64,000 bases of DNA, from contig NZ_CP091740.1 of the NCBI RefSeq assembly GCF_022014595.1, forward strand, positions 3,336,200 to 3,400,199, given 5' to 3'. This DNA is from Solitalea lacus. GTDB taxonomy: Bacteria > Bacteroidota > Bacteroidia > Sphingobacteriales > Sphingobacteriaceae. The position numbers were made by a program, and so were the translations under genes. Below, in pieces: positions 37,801 to 45,675 of the stretch; within the stretch, counting starts at the first letter, position 1, and each line of letters begins with the position of its first letter. The notes beneath the pieces are model-generated. The model made no database searches and was not told the DNA's origin. It worked only from the letters and a program-made list of their open reading frames with translations.

Positions 37801-40188
37801 AACTGTATAGGTTACCGTGACTTGGATATAGTCTACAGATGCTGTATAAGATTGGCCAAATTGAGTAGCATTCAATACTGATAATACAACTCCAAAATTA
37901 GATTTTATATCATTTGCAGTCCAGGTTGTTCCCCAAAGATCTGATACCCCCCCATATGTAAAAGCCTCTTCACTTGAAGGCCAGTCTACACCCAAATTAG
38001 CTTTATTGGATCCAACTATAGATCCTGCTTTTACTAATTTAACTTCATTGTCTCGAGTACGAACATTACTGCTGACATTACTTGAAAATCTACCAATTGT
38101 TACTTGAATACCATTAATATTCGCATTATTAGGAATTATATCAAACGCGAAGTTTGAGGCCTGTAAATAATTACTTATCGCACTTGAATTTGGCAAGGTA
38201 ACAGTTGCATAGGAGTTATTATCACTTACAATATTACCAACTGTTGCGCCCCCCCACGACGTATTTCCTATACTGGTTATGTTAGCACCTCCTCCAGCAT
38301 AAATAGCTCCAGAACCAGTCAAGCTACCTGAAGGACAAACTGTTGAAGTTATCATCTCGCCGTTTCCACCCGGGCAAATGGTAACTCCTGTTGTAGTTGG
38401 GGGTATACTAGTTGTCACCGCCAAAGTTCTGGCAGTTCCGTTTCCGCAACTATTGGAAGGTGTTACGGTTATATTTCCAGAACCGGAACCCACAGTAACG
38501 GCTATGCTATTACTAGTACTTGTACCCGTCCAACCTGAAGGCAAGTTCCATACATAAGTTACACCTGACACATTAGTTACAGTGTAGGTTTGTGAAGAAC
38601 CTAGACAAGGAGTTGTGCTGCTACCTGTAATTGTACTGGGTTGGGCAGGTACTGTCATTGGAGAAACGGCCAAAGTTCGTGCGGCCCCGTTTCCACAACT
38701 ATTGGAAGGTGTCACTGTTATATTTCCTGAGCCGGAACCTACATTAACTGTAATACTGTTTGTAGTGTTTGAACCTGTCCAGCCTGAAGGCAAAGTCCAT
38801 GCATAAGTTACCCCAGCCACATTGCTTACACTGTATGTTTGGGACGATCCTTGACATGGAGTAGCATTTCCTGAAACAACTGATGTTTGGGCTGGAACGC
38901 CAGGAGTCGGAGTAACTGCTAGTGTTCTGGCAGTTCCGTTCCCACAACTATTAGAAGGTGTCACAGTTATATTTCCAAAGCCAGAACCAACGGTAACTGT
39001 TATACTATTAGTTGTACTTGTGCCTATCCAGCCAGATGGTAAAGTCCAGTTGTAAGTTACTCCGGTAACATTCGTTACGCTGTAAGTCTGGGATGATCCT
39101 TGACATGGAGTAGCATTTCCTACAACAGCTGATGGTTGAGATGGAACGGTAGTCGTCGGAGTAACTGCTAGCGATCTGGCAGTTCCGTTTCCGCAAGCAT
39201 TAGAAGGAGTTACCTGAACACTTCCTGAGCCAGAACCCACCGTTACTGTTATACTGTTAGTTGTGCTTGTACCTGTCCAACCGGAAGGCAATATCCATGT
39301 ATATATTACACCTGGCACATTGGCTACACTATAGGTTTGTGAAGAACCTAGGCAAGGATTTGTGATGCCTGTAATTGTACTGGGTTGAGAAGGAACAGCA
39401 CAAGTGTACGTAATTGTTACTTGACCATTTCCTCCGTTCCCACCTTTGAAATTATTCCCCCCGTCACTATTTAACCTTGCACCTCCTCCTCCTGCACCAG
39501 GAGAACTAGCATCGTTGCCTGCTCCATCACCGCTTGAAACACCATCAGCTCCATCAATACCACCATTTGATCCTCCAGAGCCACCATTTGATCCACTTGC
39601 ATCTGCTCCATTACCACCGGCGCCAGCACTTCCACCACCGCCACCACCATTATCATTATTACCTGCATTTGCTCCATCACCACCATACCAGTTAGCTTGA
39701 GAAGTTCCATTTACAGTATTTCCTGAAATCGGAGCAGTTCCTTTTAAACCCCATTGGCTGAAATTATTTCCAACCTTTCCACCAGGACCTCCTAGGGCGA
39801 TAATACTAGTACCAAATGAACTACTAGCTCCATTGGTACCATCTAATCCAACTTGCCCAACTCCTCCTGCACCAATAGTAATAGTATAAGTTGTTCCCGG
39901 TGTAACAGAAAGTGTTCCTCCTGCAAATGAACCTCCAGCCCCTCCGCCGCCACCTCTACGTGATGACGATGATGCAACCCCCCCACCAGCACCACCACCA
40001 CCCCAAGCAGAAACAGAAACACTAGTAACACCCGGAGGAACTATAAAAGTACCTGATGATGTAAATGTTTGAGTTTGAGTTTGCCCCAACACACTCCCCA
40101 CCCCCACCAGATTCAACAGTAAAATTATAGTCAGAAAAGCTCTTGGTTTCCTAAAAACCGTTCCAAGAAAGCGTAAAAAATTGTTCAT
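31849..40188 (-). CDS. Giant type IX-secreted repeat protein (Gly-rich, PKD-like and MBG repeats, type B sorting domain)
   Basis: 2779 residues from the ATG at 40188, which opens a signal region (MNNFLRFLGTVFRKPRAFLT... to VLGQTQTQ). The frame is open from 40410, but that start would bury the signal behind 74 residues. Order: Gly/Ser-rich low-complexity segment (~45-260 of the mature numbering); five PKD-like repeats (QTYSV..NVxGVTYxWxLPSGWTG); a beta-sandwich region; fifteen 76-residue MBG-like repeats (TTVVTINGGPFTYTGSAQTP, SYAGDANHEPSSDSKPFEIG) plus two diverged ones; two further Ig-like segments; and at the end VFTPNGDGINDSFTISGIEQ...IPSGTYYYALK...YVLILR, the gliding-motility-associated type B T9SS signal. 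It is likely a surface-attached or released adhesin or matrix protein. The repeats are strongly GC-rich compared with the window. Confidence 0.92.
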   Translation of the reverse strand: MNNFLRFLGTVFRKPRAFLTIILLLNLVGVGSVLGQTQTQTFTSSGTFIVPPGVTSVSVSAWGGGGAGGGVASSSSRRGGGGGAGGSFAGGTLSVTPGTTYTITIGAGGVGQVGLDGTNGASSSFGTSIIALGGPGGKVGNNFSQWGLKGTAPISGNTVNGTSQANWYGGDGANAGNNDNGGGGGGSAGAGGNGADASGSNGGSGGSNGGIDGADGVSSGDGAGNDASSPGAGGGGARLNSDGGNNFKGGNGGNGQVTITYTCAVPSQPSTITGITNPCLGSSQTYSVANVPGVIYTWILPSGWTGTSTTNSITVTVGSGSGSVQVTPSNACGNGTARSLAVTPTTTVPSQPSAVVGNATPCQGSSQTYSVTNVTGVTYNWTLPSGWIGTSTTNSITVTVGSGFGNITVTPSNSCGNGTARTLAVTPTPGVPAQTSVVSGNATPCQGSSQTYSVSNVAGVTYAWTLPSGWTGSNTTNSITVNVGSGSGNITVTPSNSCGNGAARTLAVSPMTVPAQPSTITGSSTTPCLGSSQTYTVTNVSGVTYVWNLPSGWTGTSTSNSIAVTVGSGSGNITVTPSNSCGNGTARTLAVTTSIPPTTTGVTICPGGNGEMITSTVCPSGSLTGSGAIYAGGGANITSIGNTSWGGATVGNIVSDNNSYATVTLPNSSAISNYLQASNFAFDIIPNNANINGIQVTIGRFSSNVSSNVRTRDNEVKLVKAGSIVGSNKANLGVDWPSSEEAFTYGGVSDLWGTTWTANDIKSNFGVVLSVLNATQFGQSYTASVDYIQVTVTYTVNGVIQWYTASSGGLPIGTGSPFNPVASLPDGNTNTPGTYTFFAECSINPGCRTATEFKINPMPNAPAADENTYSYDGTAKTANSSVGAGEVIDWYAAATGTTTASAPTGTNAGTYMAYAEARNTSTGCVSANRTLITLTINKATTTTVVTINGGPFIYTGSAQTPATVSVTGAGGLNETPDAAYANNTNAGTATASYSYAGDANHEPSSDSKPFEIGKASSTTVVTINGGPFTYTGSAQTPATVSVTGAGGLNETPDAAYANNTNAGTATVSYSYAGDANHEPSSDSKPFEIGKASSTTVVTINGGTFTYTGSAQTPATVSVTGAGGLNETPDAAYANNTNAGTATASYSYAGDANHEPSSDSKPFEIGKASSTTVVTINGGPFIYTGSAQTPATVSVTGAGGLNETPDAAYANNTNAGTATASYSYAGDANHEPSSDSKPFEIGKASSTTVVTINGGPFIYTGSAQTPATVSVTGAGGLNETPDAAYANNTNAGTATASYSYAGDANHEPSSDSKPFEIGKASSTTVVTINGGPFIYTGSAQTPATVSVTGAGGLNETPDAAYANNTNAGTATASYSYAGDANHEPSSDSKPFEIGKASSTTVVTINGGPFTYTGSAQTPATVSVTGADGLNETPDAAYANNTNAGTATASYSYAGDANHEPSSDSKPFEIGKASSTTVVTINGGPFTYTGSAQTPATVIVTGAGGLNETPDAAYANNTNAGTATASYSYAGDANHEPSSDSKPFEIGKASSTTVVTINGGPFTYTGSAQTPATVSVTGAGGLNETPDAAYANNTNAGTATASYSYAGDANHEPSSDSKPFEIGKASSTTVVTINGGPFIYTGSAQTPATVSVTGAGGLNETLDAAYANNTNAGTATASYSYAGDANHEPSSDSKPFEIGKASSTTVVTINGGPFTYTGSAQTPATVSVTGAGGLNETPAASYSNNTDAGTATASYTYAETANYLGSSGSETFAIGKAATTTVVTINGGPFTYTGSAQTPATVSVTGAGGLNLTPAASYANNTDAGTATASYTYAETVNYLGSSGSETFAIGKAATTTVVTINGGPFTYTGSAQTPATVSVTGAGGLNLTPAASYANNTDAGTATASYTYAETANYLGSSGSETFAIGKATTTTVVTINGGPFTYTGSAQTPATVSVTGAGGLNLTPAASYANNTDAGTATASYTYAETANYLGSSGSETFAIGKAATTTVVTINGGPFTYTGSAQTPATVSVTGAGGLNLTPAAAYANNINAGMATSSYNFEGDINHLGSSDSKNFEIGRANAVITVIPYSVTYDGNAHTSTFTAVGVEATPVNLVGLLTVSGTTHTNAGTYSGDAWSFAGNGNYNEASGTVNNVIGKAPTTTIVSIANASYDGSVHGGTASVTGAGGLNQTLTVIYSGTTLGGATYNSTTAPTDAGNYNARATYEESANHLSSQDNKAFTINAALTSVSINPYQVQYSDQVTLHATITASSGQADLNATGGKVLFGLQPIGGAYVYLGETDATNWSVVGGSGKVTKAYTITQAPGTYTIVATFTPNSSNFTASTVNNSSILTVKQEDATIDYTGMQLVATPTATATSANITLRANILDISVTSTNDALPGDISKARVKFVLRDNGTSTDISNWLPVTLVNNNDSRIGSVSFNWLNVPIAATEASKQFTIGIIVDKGGATDNGHYKGSESNDNVVVTLYRPDGDFITGGGFIVPTNSVGSMSCDAGKKMHFGFNVKFNKKATSLKGSMNIIFQRTESDGKVHIYQIKANAMQSLGVNASNLSHQTANYVSKTNITDITNPLAPVAMGGNKYLHVTMTDNGEPGTNDWISFALVDGDVNPNVLSNLLLSSNWDNSKTLEMKLGGGNIVVHSGFNVNSNSSITAQGLSLEAVNSNELIDKNEKKDELKGGLKIPNVFTPNGDGINDSFTISGIEQLDNSLEIYDTRGKVVYKAMNYSNNWNGGGIPSGTYYYALKVKEEGVWKTYSSYVLILR
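33952..37371 (-). repeat. Fifteen in-frame 228-bp tandem repeats
   Basis: Fifteen consecutive units of exactly 228 bp (76 codons, 3420 bp in total) inside the giant gene. Ten N-terminal units form one subfamily (NETPDAAYANNTNAG ... DANHEPSSDSKPFEIG, linker KASS) and differ by only a few bases. Four C-terminal units form a second (LTPAASYANNTDAG ... ETANYLGSSGSETFAIG, linker KAAT or KATT), with the last one mixed. Unit 11 is a chimera: first half of the first type, second half of the second. The near-identity implies recent homogenisation by recombination or slippage, so copy number may vary between cells and assemblies may be collapsed. Confidence 0.93.
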
Positions 40189-40410
40189 TGCAGATTTTTT
40201 TAAGTGTATAGATGGATTAAGTAAAATATCCGGAGAAGGAGGGCCAGGGGGATGATTTCGGAACTTGCTTTTGCCTATGATATGTGGAACCTTGAAAGTG
40301 GCCTTTCGTTTTGTGTTTGTGTGTGTGATTAAGGTTTCACCCATTTGTGGTGTTCCGTTAAAAGCATGAGAAATGCTGTCCACGGCGAAAGCGTAGTTGA
40401 CTTTTATCAT

Positions 40411-40873
40411 AAGATTGAACTTAAATTAAAAGAATGTGGAGGTCTATTTCGAGGAAACTATTTCACAGTAGAAATAATTTCCCAATACATTAAAAATTTA
40501 CCATGAATCATGCCAAAAAATTCATTTAAATAACAGTTAGTTAGACGATTAAATTTACAAGCAAACCCAGTCACAGTTAAACATATTGATTTTCAATGAG
40601 TTATATCTAAAAAACAATCGTCTTTTTAGCATAAATTCTTAAATTTTAGAAGCCCAGCCTTTAACATCAAATAACCTATAAATGAGCACCTTACCTTAAT
40701 TTCAATACACCTGTCTCTTCTATATTCAAAAAACTATTTTAGAAAGAATGAGTATAATAAAGTGCAGATAGTTATAGTAGAGAATTCATAATCTTATTTT
40801 CAGAAATATGAACATAGTATTGGCTTCAGCATATTAGTTCAAACAGGTACCTAAATGCATTATTTAACTTAAA
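40411..40873. other. Upstream region of the giant gene
   Basis: AT-rich gap of 463 bp between the longest possible start of the giant gene (40410) and the left end of the insertion sequence. The minus-strand promoter of the giant gene should lie here or in 40189-40410. I see no hairpin, palindrome or small gene. The last five bases, TTAAA at 40869-40873, are the left copy of the IS target duplication. Confidence 0.5.
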
Positions 40874-42266
40874 CCTGAATTATGCAATAGATTATTAAAG
40901 TAATCGATAAGTGTCTTTATATTAGTCACCCAAAGCGATTTACAACTTCACCCTGATGGTTAATTTGCCCATAGAGTATTCAGACAAACCCGTAACCCCA
41001 TTTGGCGGGATGAGTTTACTAAAGCGCATGCTTGATAAGACCCAGATTTATGAACAGCTTAATAAACTGGCACTGCCTGTTGCAGGCTCCAATCGGGGAT
41101 ATTTACCATCGGATATTGTTCGGTCCTTTTGGTTAGGTATTTGGACGGGGGCCAGTCGTTACATTCATTGCGACTGGGTAAGATACGATACGGTTCTTCA
41201 AGACATTTTCGGTCTGAAGCAGATGCCTTCTCAGAGCACCTATAGTCGATTTTTCAATAAATTCAATCAAGCCAAAAATACAGAAGTCTTCCCTGCCCTG
41301 CAGCAGTGGTTCATGGAGCAGCTGGAAATCAACACAATTACGGTTGATTTTGACAGTACCGTTATTACCCGGTATGGAGAACAGGAAGGCAGTGCCGTAG
41401 GTTATAATCCCAATAAAAAGGGCAGGAACTCCCATCATCCCCTGATGGCTTTTATCAGTCAAACCAGAATGGTGGCCAATGCCTGGTTGCGACCCGGAAA
41501 TACCGCGGCCAGTTCTAATTGCGTAGCATTTATGCAGGAAACCTTTGATTGTTGTCTGCAGGGGAAGAAAGTGGGTTTGGTTCGTGGAGATAGTGGCTTC
41601 TATACCGAAGAAATCCTTGATTACCTTGAGCAAAAGCGGCTAAACTACGTGGTAGCCGTCAGAATGTATCCCAATATAAAAAGCGAAGTACTCTGCCGGA
41701 GCGCATGGATTACCCTTAGCAAAGGAATAGAGTTGAGTGAAATGACTTTCAGCCATTCACAAGGTAAGCCAAGGCGGTATATTATTGTCAAAAAACGGGT
41801 AGAGGATCGGCCTAATTGCACAGGTAAACTTCTTTTTGAGGATATGCCAGGGTATCGGTTTAGTTGCTATGTGACCAATTTGGATTTACCTCTTGACCAG
41901 GTATGGAACATTTATAATTCAAGGGCCGATTGCGAGAATCGGATTAAAGAGCTCAAACAAGATTTTGGTCTGGAAAACTTCTGCATGCAAAACTTTTGGG
42001 CAACAGAAGCCTCCTTCCGGTTCATCATGGTAGCCTATAACCTGATTAGTCTTTTTAGACACTTTGCTTTAAATGAACACAATAAAGCTACCCACCAAAC
42101 ACTAAAATCCTATTGCTTTGCATTAGGAGCCTGGACTGCAACTCATGCCAACAGAAAAGTGCTAAAAATCTCATTGCCCCTCAAAAAGCGGCAATGGATG
42201 GATGGATTATTTGCTAAAATTGACCTGCTGGATGGTAAGTTCTCCTATTCTAATGCATAATTCAGG
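40874..42266 (+). mobile_element. Intact IS1380-family insertion sequence
   Basis: 1393 bp bounded by perfect 13-bp terminal inverted repeats: CCTGAATTATGCA at 40874-40886 and its complement at 42254-42266; similarity continues imperfectly inward for several more bases. It is flanked by 5-bp direct repeats TTAAA (40869-40873 and 42267-42271), the target duplication. The single transposase gene is intact and its stop codon lies inside the right terminal repeat. Clean duplications and perfect ends suggest recent insertion. It sits between the divergent giant gene and the M16 peptidase gene. Confidence 0.93.
40956..42260 (+). CDS. IS1380-family DDE transposase
   Basis: 434 residues, normal length for the family. 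The DDE triad is visible: first Asp in TVDFDSTVITRYGEQEG (~130), followed by the family-typical GYNPNKKGRNSHHPLMAF; second Asp in GLVRGDSGFY (~209); and Glu in NSRADCENRIKELKQDFG (~330, the YREK-like region). It catalyses cut-and-paste movement of the element through the terminal repeats. The frame is complete, so the element may be active. Confidence 0.95.
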   Translation: MVNLPIEYSDKPVTPFGGMSLLKRMLDKTQIYEQLNKLALPVAGSNRGYLPSDIVRSFWLGIWTGASRYIHCDWVRYDTVLQDIFGLKQMPSQSTYSRFFNKFNQAKNTEVFPALQQWFMEQLEINTITVDFDSTVITRYGEQEGSAVGYNPNKKGRNSHHPLMAFISQTRMVANAWLRPGNTAASSNCVAFMQETFDCCLQGKKVGLVRGDSGFYTEEILDYLEQKRLNYVVAVRMYPNIKSEVLCRSAWITLSKGIELSEMTFSHSQGKPRRYIIVKKRVEDRPNCTGKLLFEDMPGYRFSCYVTNLDLPLDQVWNIYNSRADCENRIKELKQDFGLENFCMQNFWATEASFRFIMVAYNLISLFRHFALNEHNKATHQTLKSYCFALGAWTATHANRKVLKISLPLKKRQWMDGLFAKIDLLDGKFSYSNA

Positions 42267-42339
42267 TTAAAGTGGAGTGCATTTGCAAAACATAACCTAT
42301 TGTAACCAAAATAATATCTCAACTAACAAATACGAAGTA

Positions 42340-42347
42340 TATTTTTG
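42340..42347 (+). promoter_or_regulatory. Candidate -7 box for the M16 peptidase
   Basis: TATTTTTG matches the Bacteroidota -7 pattern TAnnTTTG and lies 36 bp before the ATG at 42384, outside the insertion sequence. No clear -33 TTTG is seen, so this is a weak call. If correct, the IS insertion would have left the core promoter intact and displaced only sequence further upstream. Confidence 0.35.
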
Positions 42348-42383
42348 GCCTGATTTAATCTTTAACCAAATTTTTATACCCTT

Positions 42384-45320
42384 ATGAGAATTAGAGTATT
42401 GCTACTGTTTGTAGCATTTACCTGTACCTTTCAAGTTGCTTTTTCGCAAGGTAAGTATGAATGGAAACAGGCTTCGGCAGCCGGTTACACGTATAAGTAT
42501 GTAACCAATGATCCCATGCAAACACGCTTTTATACACTTAAAAATGGTTTGCGTGTTATTTTAAGCGTTAACAAGAAAGAACCGCGTATTGCTACCAAAA
42601 TTGCAGTAAGGGCTGGTAGTAATACCGATCCGAAAGACCATACCGGTTTGGCACATTACCTTGAGCATTTATTGTTTAAGGGTACTGACAAATATGGCTC
42701 ATTAGACTGGGCTAAAGAAAAACCCTTACTAGATAAGATTGAGGGGTTGTATGAGCAGTACAATACCACCACAGATGAAGCTAAGCGTAAGGAAATTTAC
42801 AAAGAAATTGACCGTGTATCAGGAGAGGCTTCAAAGTATGCCATCGCCAATGAGTACGATAAACTAATGGCCTCAATGGGATCGCAGGGAACTAACGCTC
42901 ATACCTGGGTTGAAGAAACAGTTTACGAAGAAGATATTCCGGCCAATGCATTGGATAAGTTTTTAACCGTGCAGGCTGAGCGCTTCCGTTATCCGGTGTT
43001 TCGTATTTTTCATACGGAACTTGAAGCTGTATATGAAGAGAAAAACCGTGGTTTAGATAATGATGGCAACAAAATGAGTGAGGCCATGCATTACAATCTC
43101 TTTCCTACACATAATTACGGACAGCAAACTACAATTGGTACTATTGAGCATCTTAAAAATCCTTCGCTAAAGGCCATTCGTGAATACTATAATAAGTACT
43201 ATGTGCCTAATAACATGGCTATTATAATGGCCGGTGATTTTAATCCGGATGAAGTGGTAAAAAAAGTTGCTCAGTATTTCGCTTATATGCAGCCTAAGCC
43301 AATCACTGAATATAAGCCAGCTCTAGAAAAGCCAATCGCAGCTCCTATTGTTAAAGATATTTATGGCCCAAGCGCTGAAAACATGCGCATTTGTTACAGA
43401 ACACCGGCCGAAGGCACACATGATGCTCTAATGCTTGACTTAATTTCCAGCATTTTAAGTAATGGCAAAGCTGGTTTAATGGATCTGAATCTTAATAAAC
43501 AGCAAAAATTACAAAGTTCAGGATCCGGACTGAACCAGTACAAAGATTACGGTATTTTCATTTTGACTGGAACTCCCAAACAAGGACAAACACTTGAACA
43601 GGTAAAAGAATTGTTAATGGGTCAGTTAGAACAACTGAAGAAAGGTAATTTTGATGAATCGCTGATTAAAGCGGTAATTGCGAATGCAAAATTGGGTGAA
43701 ATCCAAGGGCTTGAAGGCAATGGAAATAGAGCCGAGGCACTAATGACAACTTTCATCCAAAACAAGGGAGAAGGATGGAATAAGAGCGTTTCGTGGTTAG
43801 ATGATGAGGCTAAAATTACCAAACAACAGGTGGTTGAGTTTGCTAATAAGTTTTTTGCCAATAACTACGTAGTACTGTACAAACGCAAAGGTGAAGACAA
43901 AAACGTTGTGAAAGTTGATAAACCAACAATTACTCCTGTTGAAACCAATGCAGGTAAACAGTCAGCTTTTGTAGCGATGGTTAACAATATGCCTGCAACT
44001 GCGGTTATTCCTCAATGGATGAATTTTGAAAAAGACATTCAAAAAGGAAAACTTGGAAATGCAAGCGTTCTATACACTCAAAACAAAGATAACCAGCTAT
44101 ATCGCTTGTACTATAAGTTTGATATGGGCGGTTGGAACAACAAATTATTGCCACTGGCATTTTCATACCTTTCGTTCTTAGGAACGGATAAATATTCTTC
44201 AGAACAAATCAGCAAGGAATATTACAATATTGCAAGCAGCTTTAATGCAGGAGCCGGAAATGAAGAAAGCACGGTAACCATTACCGGCTTACAAGAAAAC
44301 TTTGGCAAAGCCGTTTCGCTGTTTGAGCATATTATTGCAAACTGTAAAGCCGATGATGCAGCCTTTGCCGCCTTCAAAGGTCGTATTATGAAGGTTCGTG
44401 CCGATGCCAAATTAAATAAAGGCAATATCATGAAAGGCTTATCGAGCTATGCTTCTTACGGGGCTAAAAATCCGTTTAATAATGCGTTGAGTGATCAGGA
44501 AATTGCCAATATCACAGCTCAGCAACTGGTTGATATTCTGCATGATTTGATGAATTATAAACATACGGTAATTTACTACGGCCCTGAGCCGTTAGCTAAG
44601 GTTACAACTACGTTAGCGGGTCTGCATAAATTACCAGCCACCTTCAAAGATGCAGCTCCTGCTATTAAATTTGCTCGCACTACCCAAAACTCAAATCAAG
44701 TATTGTTTGCCAATTACGACATGGTGCAATCGGAAGTTAATTGGTTACGCAACACTTCAACTTATAATGCCGATAAACAACCTGTAATTGATTTATTCAA
44801 TGGTTATTTTGGCGGAGGGATGGGTTCCATTGTTTTCCAAACCATTCGTGAATCAAAAGCATTGGCTTATTCAACTTATGCCAACTACGCAACTCCTGCT
44901 AAAAAAGACGAACCTTATACCATTATGGCCTATGTAGGTTGCCAGGCTGATAAAATGAATGATGCTTTAAAAGGCATGAACGAGTTATTGAATAACTTAC
45001 CTCAAGTAAATAAAAACTTTGAAGCAGCTAAACTTAGTGAGAAAAAAGACATCGAAACCCAGCGCATCACTCAGGATGGTGTAATCTTCTCCTATCTTGC
45101 TGCTCAGAAAAAAGGGTTAAACTACGATCCTCGTAAAAAAGAATACGAAGCACTGGATAAAATTAATCTGGAAGATATTATCAAGTTCCACCAACAGGAG
45201 CTGGCTAATAAATCCTATACCTATTGTGTAGTAGCTTCTGATAAAAAAATTAAGATGGATGACTTGAAAAAAGTAGGTGATCTGAAAACATTAACATTAG
45301 AAGAAATTTTTGGCTATTAA
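42384..45320 (+). CDS. M16-family (pitrilysin/insulinase) zinc metallopeptidase, secreted
   Basis: 978 residues with signal peptide (MRIRVLLLFVAFTCTFQVAFSQ). The inverted zinc motif HxxEH is present as HYLEH (His91, Glu94, His95), with the downstream Glu in the LEAVYEEKNRG segment (~217-227). Two M16 halves are visible: the N-terminal catalytic domain, PNNMAIIMAGDFNPDEVVKK (~278), and a second inactive-type half in which FGGGMGSIVFQTIRESKALAYS (~810-835) carries the typical R/Y residues. Such periplasmic or surface two-domain peptidases degrade oligopeptides. Monocistronic, with a terminator downstream. Confidence 0.94.
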   Translation: MRIRVLLLFVAFTCTFQVAFSQGKYEWKQASAAGYTYKYVTNDPMQTRFYTLKNGLRVILSVNKKEPRIATKIAVRAGSNTDPKDHTGLAHYLEHLLFKGTDKYGSLDWAKEKPLLDKIEGLYEQYNTTTDEAKRKEIYKEIDRVSGEASKYAIANEYDKLMASMGSQGTNAHTWVEETVYEEDIPANALDKFLTVQAERFRYPVFRIFHTELEAVYEEKNRGLDNDGNKMSEAMHYNLFPTHNYGQQTTIGTIEHLKNPSLKAIREYYNKYYVPNNMAIIMAGDFNPDEVVKKVAQYFAYMQPKPITEYKPALEKPIAAPIVKDIYGPSAENMRICYRTPAEGTHDALMLDLISSILSNGKAGLMDLNLNKQQKLQSSGSGLNQYKDYGIFILTGTPKQGQTLEQVKELLMGQLEQLKKGNFDESLIKAVIANAKLGEIQGLEGNGNRAEALMTTFIQNKGEGWNKSVSWLDDEAKITKQQVVEFANKFFANNYVVLYKRKGEDKNVVKVDKPTITPVETNAGKQSAFVAMVNNMPATAVIPQWMNFEKDIQKGKLGNASVLYTQNKDNQLYRLYYKFDMGGWNNKLLPLAFSYLSFLGTDKYSSEQISKEYYNIASSFNAGAGNEESTVTITGLQENFGKAVSLFEHIIANCKADDAAFAAFKGRIMKVRADAKLNKGNIMKGLSSYASYGAKNPFNNALSDQEIANITAQQLVDILHDLMNYKHTVIYYGPEPLAKVTTTLAGLHKLPATFKDAAPAIKFARTTQNSNQVLFANYDMVQSEVNWLRNTSTYNADKQPVIDLFNGYFGGGMGSIVFQTIRESKALAYSTYANYATPAKKDEPYTIMAYVGCQADKMNDALKGMNELLNNLPQVNKNFEAAKLSEKKDIETQRITQDGVIFSYLAAQKKGLNYDPRKKEYEALDKINLEDIIKFHQQELANKSYTYCVVASDKKIKMDDLKKVGDLKTLTLEEIFGY

Positions 45321-45362
45321 CATTAGCTAGTATCAAGATTGTCAAAAATCTTGAAAATCAAG

Positions 45363-45395
45363 AGAGGGTGAGTTGTTTTAATTCACCCTCTTTTA
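45363..45395 (+). terminator. Terminator of the M16 peptidase gene
   Basis: AGAGGGTGA (45363-45371) pairs with TCACCCTCT (45383-45391), followed by TTTT. It lies 42 bp after the stop at 45320. The rest of the gap to 45675 (about 280 bp) shows no gene or other structure. Confidence 0.88.
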
Positions 45396-45675
45396 TTATC
45401 CTATTTTTCTGTTGGATATTCAGGGTAGTAAGATTTATAACTACTTCACAAAAGATTCCAATCCCATGTCCCTCTCTCCACGACTTATCATGCTACCATG
45501 TAGCTTACTGTTAGCAAGCATATATTAAAAAAATATTCACCTGATTACCAGGTAGTTATTGAAGGTTAGTGATTTTTCTATTAAGTGGAGTCATTGTTTT
45601 ATGGACTAGCTGTGTATTAGTTATCAATTAAAAGAAAATGGAGCAGTCACAATAATCAACCCAAAAGAAATAAAG

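Noticed and set aside
39446-39700. Pro/Leu-rich plus-strand frame
   Set aside because: Reverse complement of the glycine-rich segment of the giant gene; low-complexity artefact.
41133-41633. 166-codon minus-strand frame inside the insertion sequence
   Set aside because: Lies wholly antisense to the transposase and has no recognisable features.
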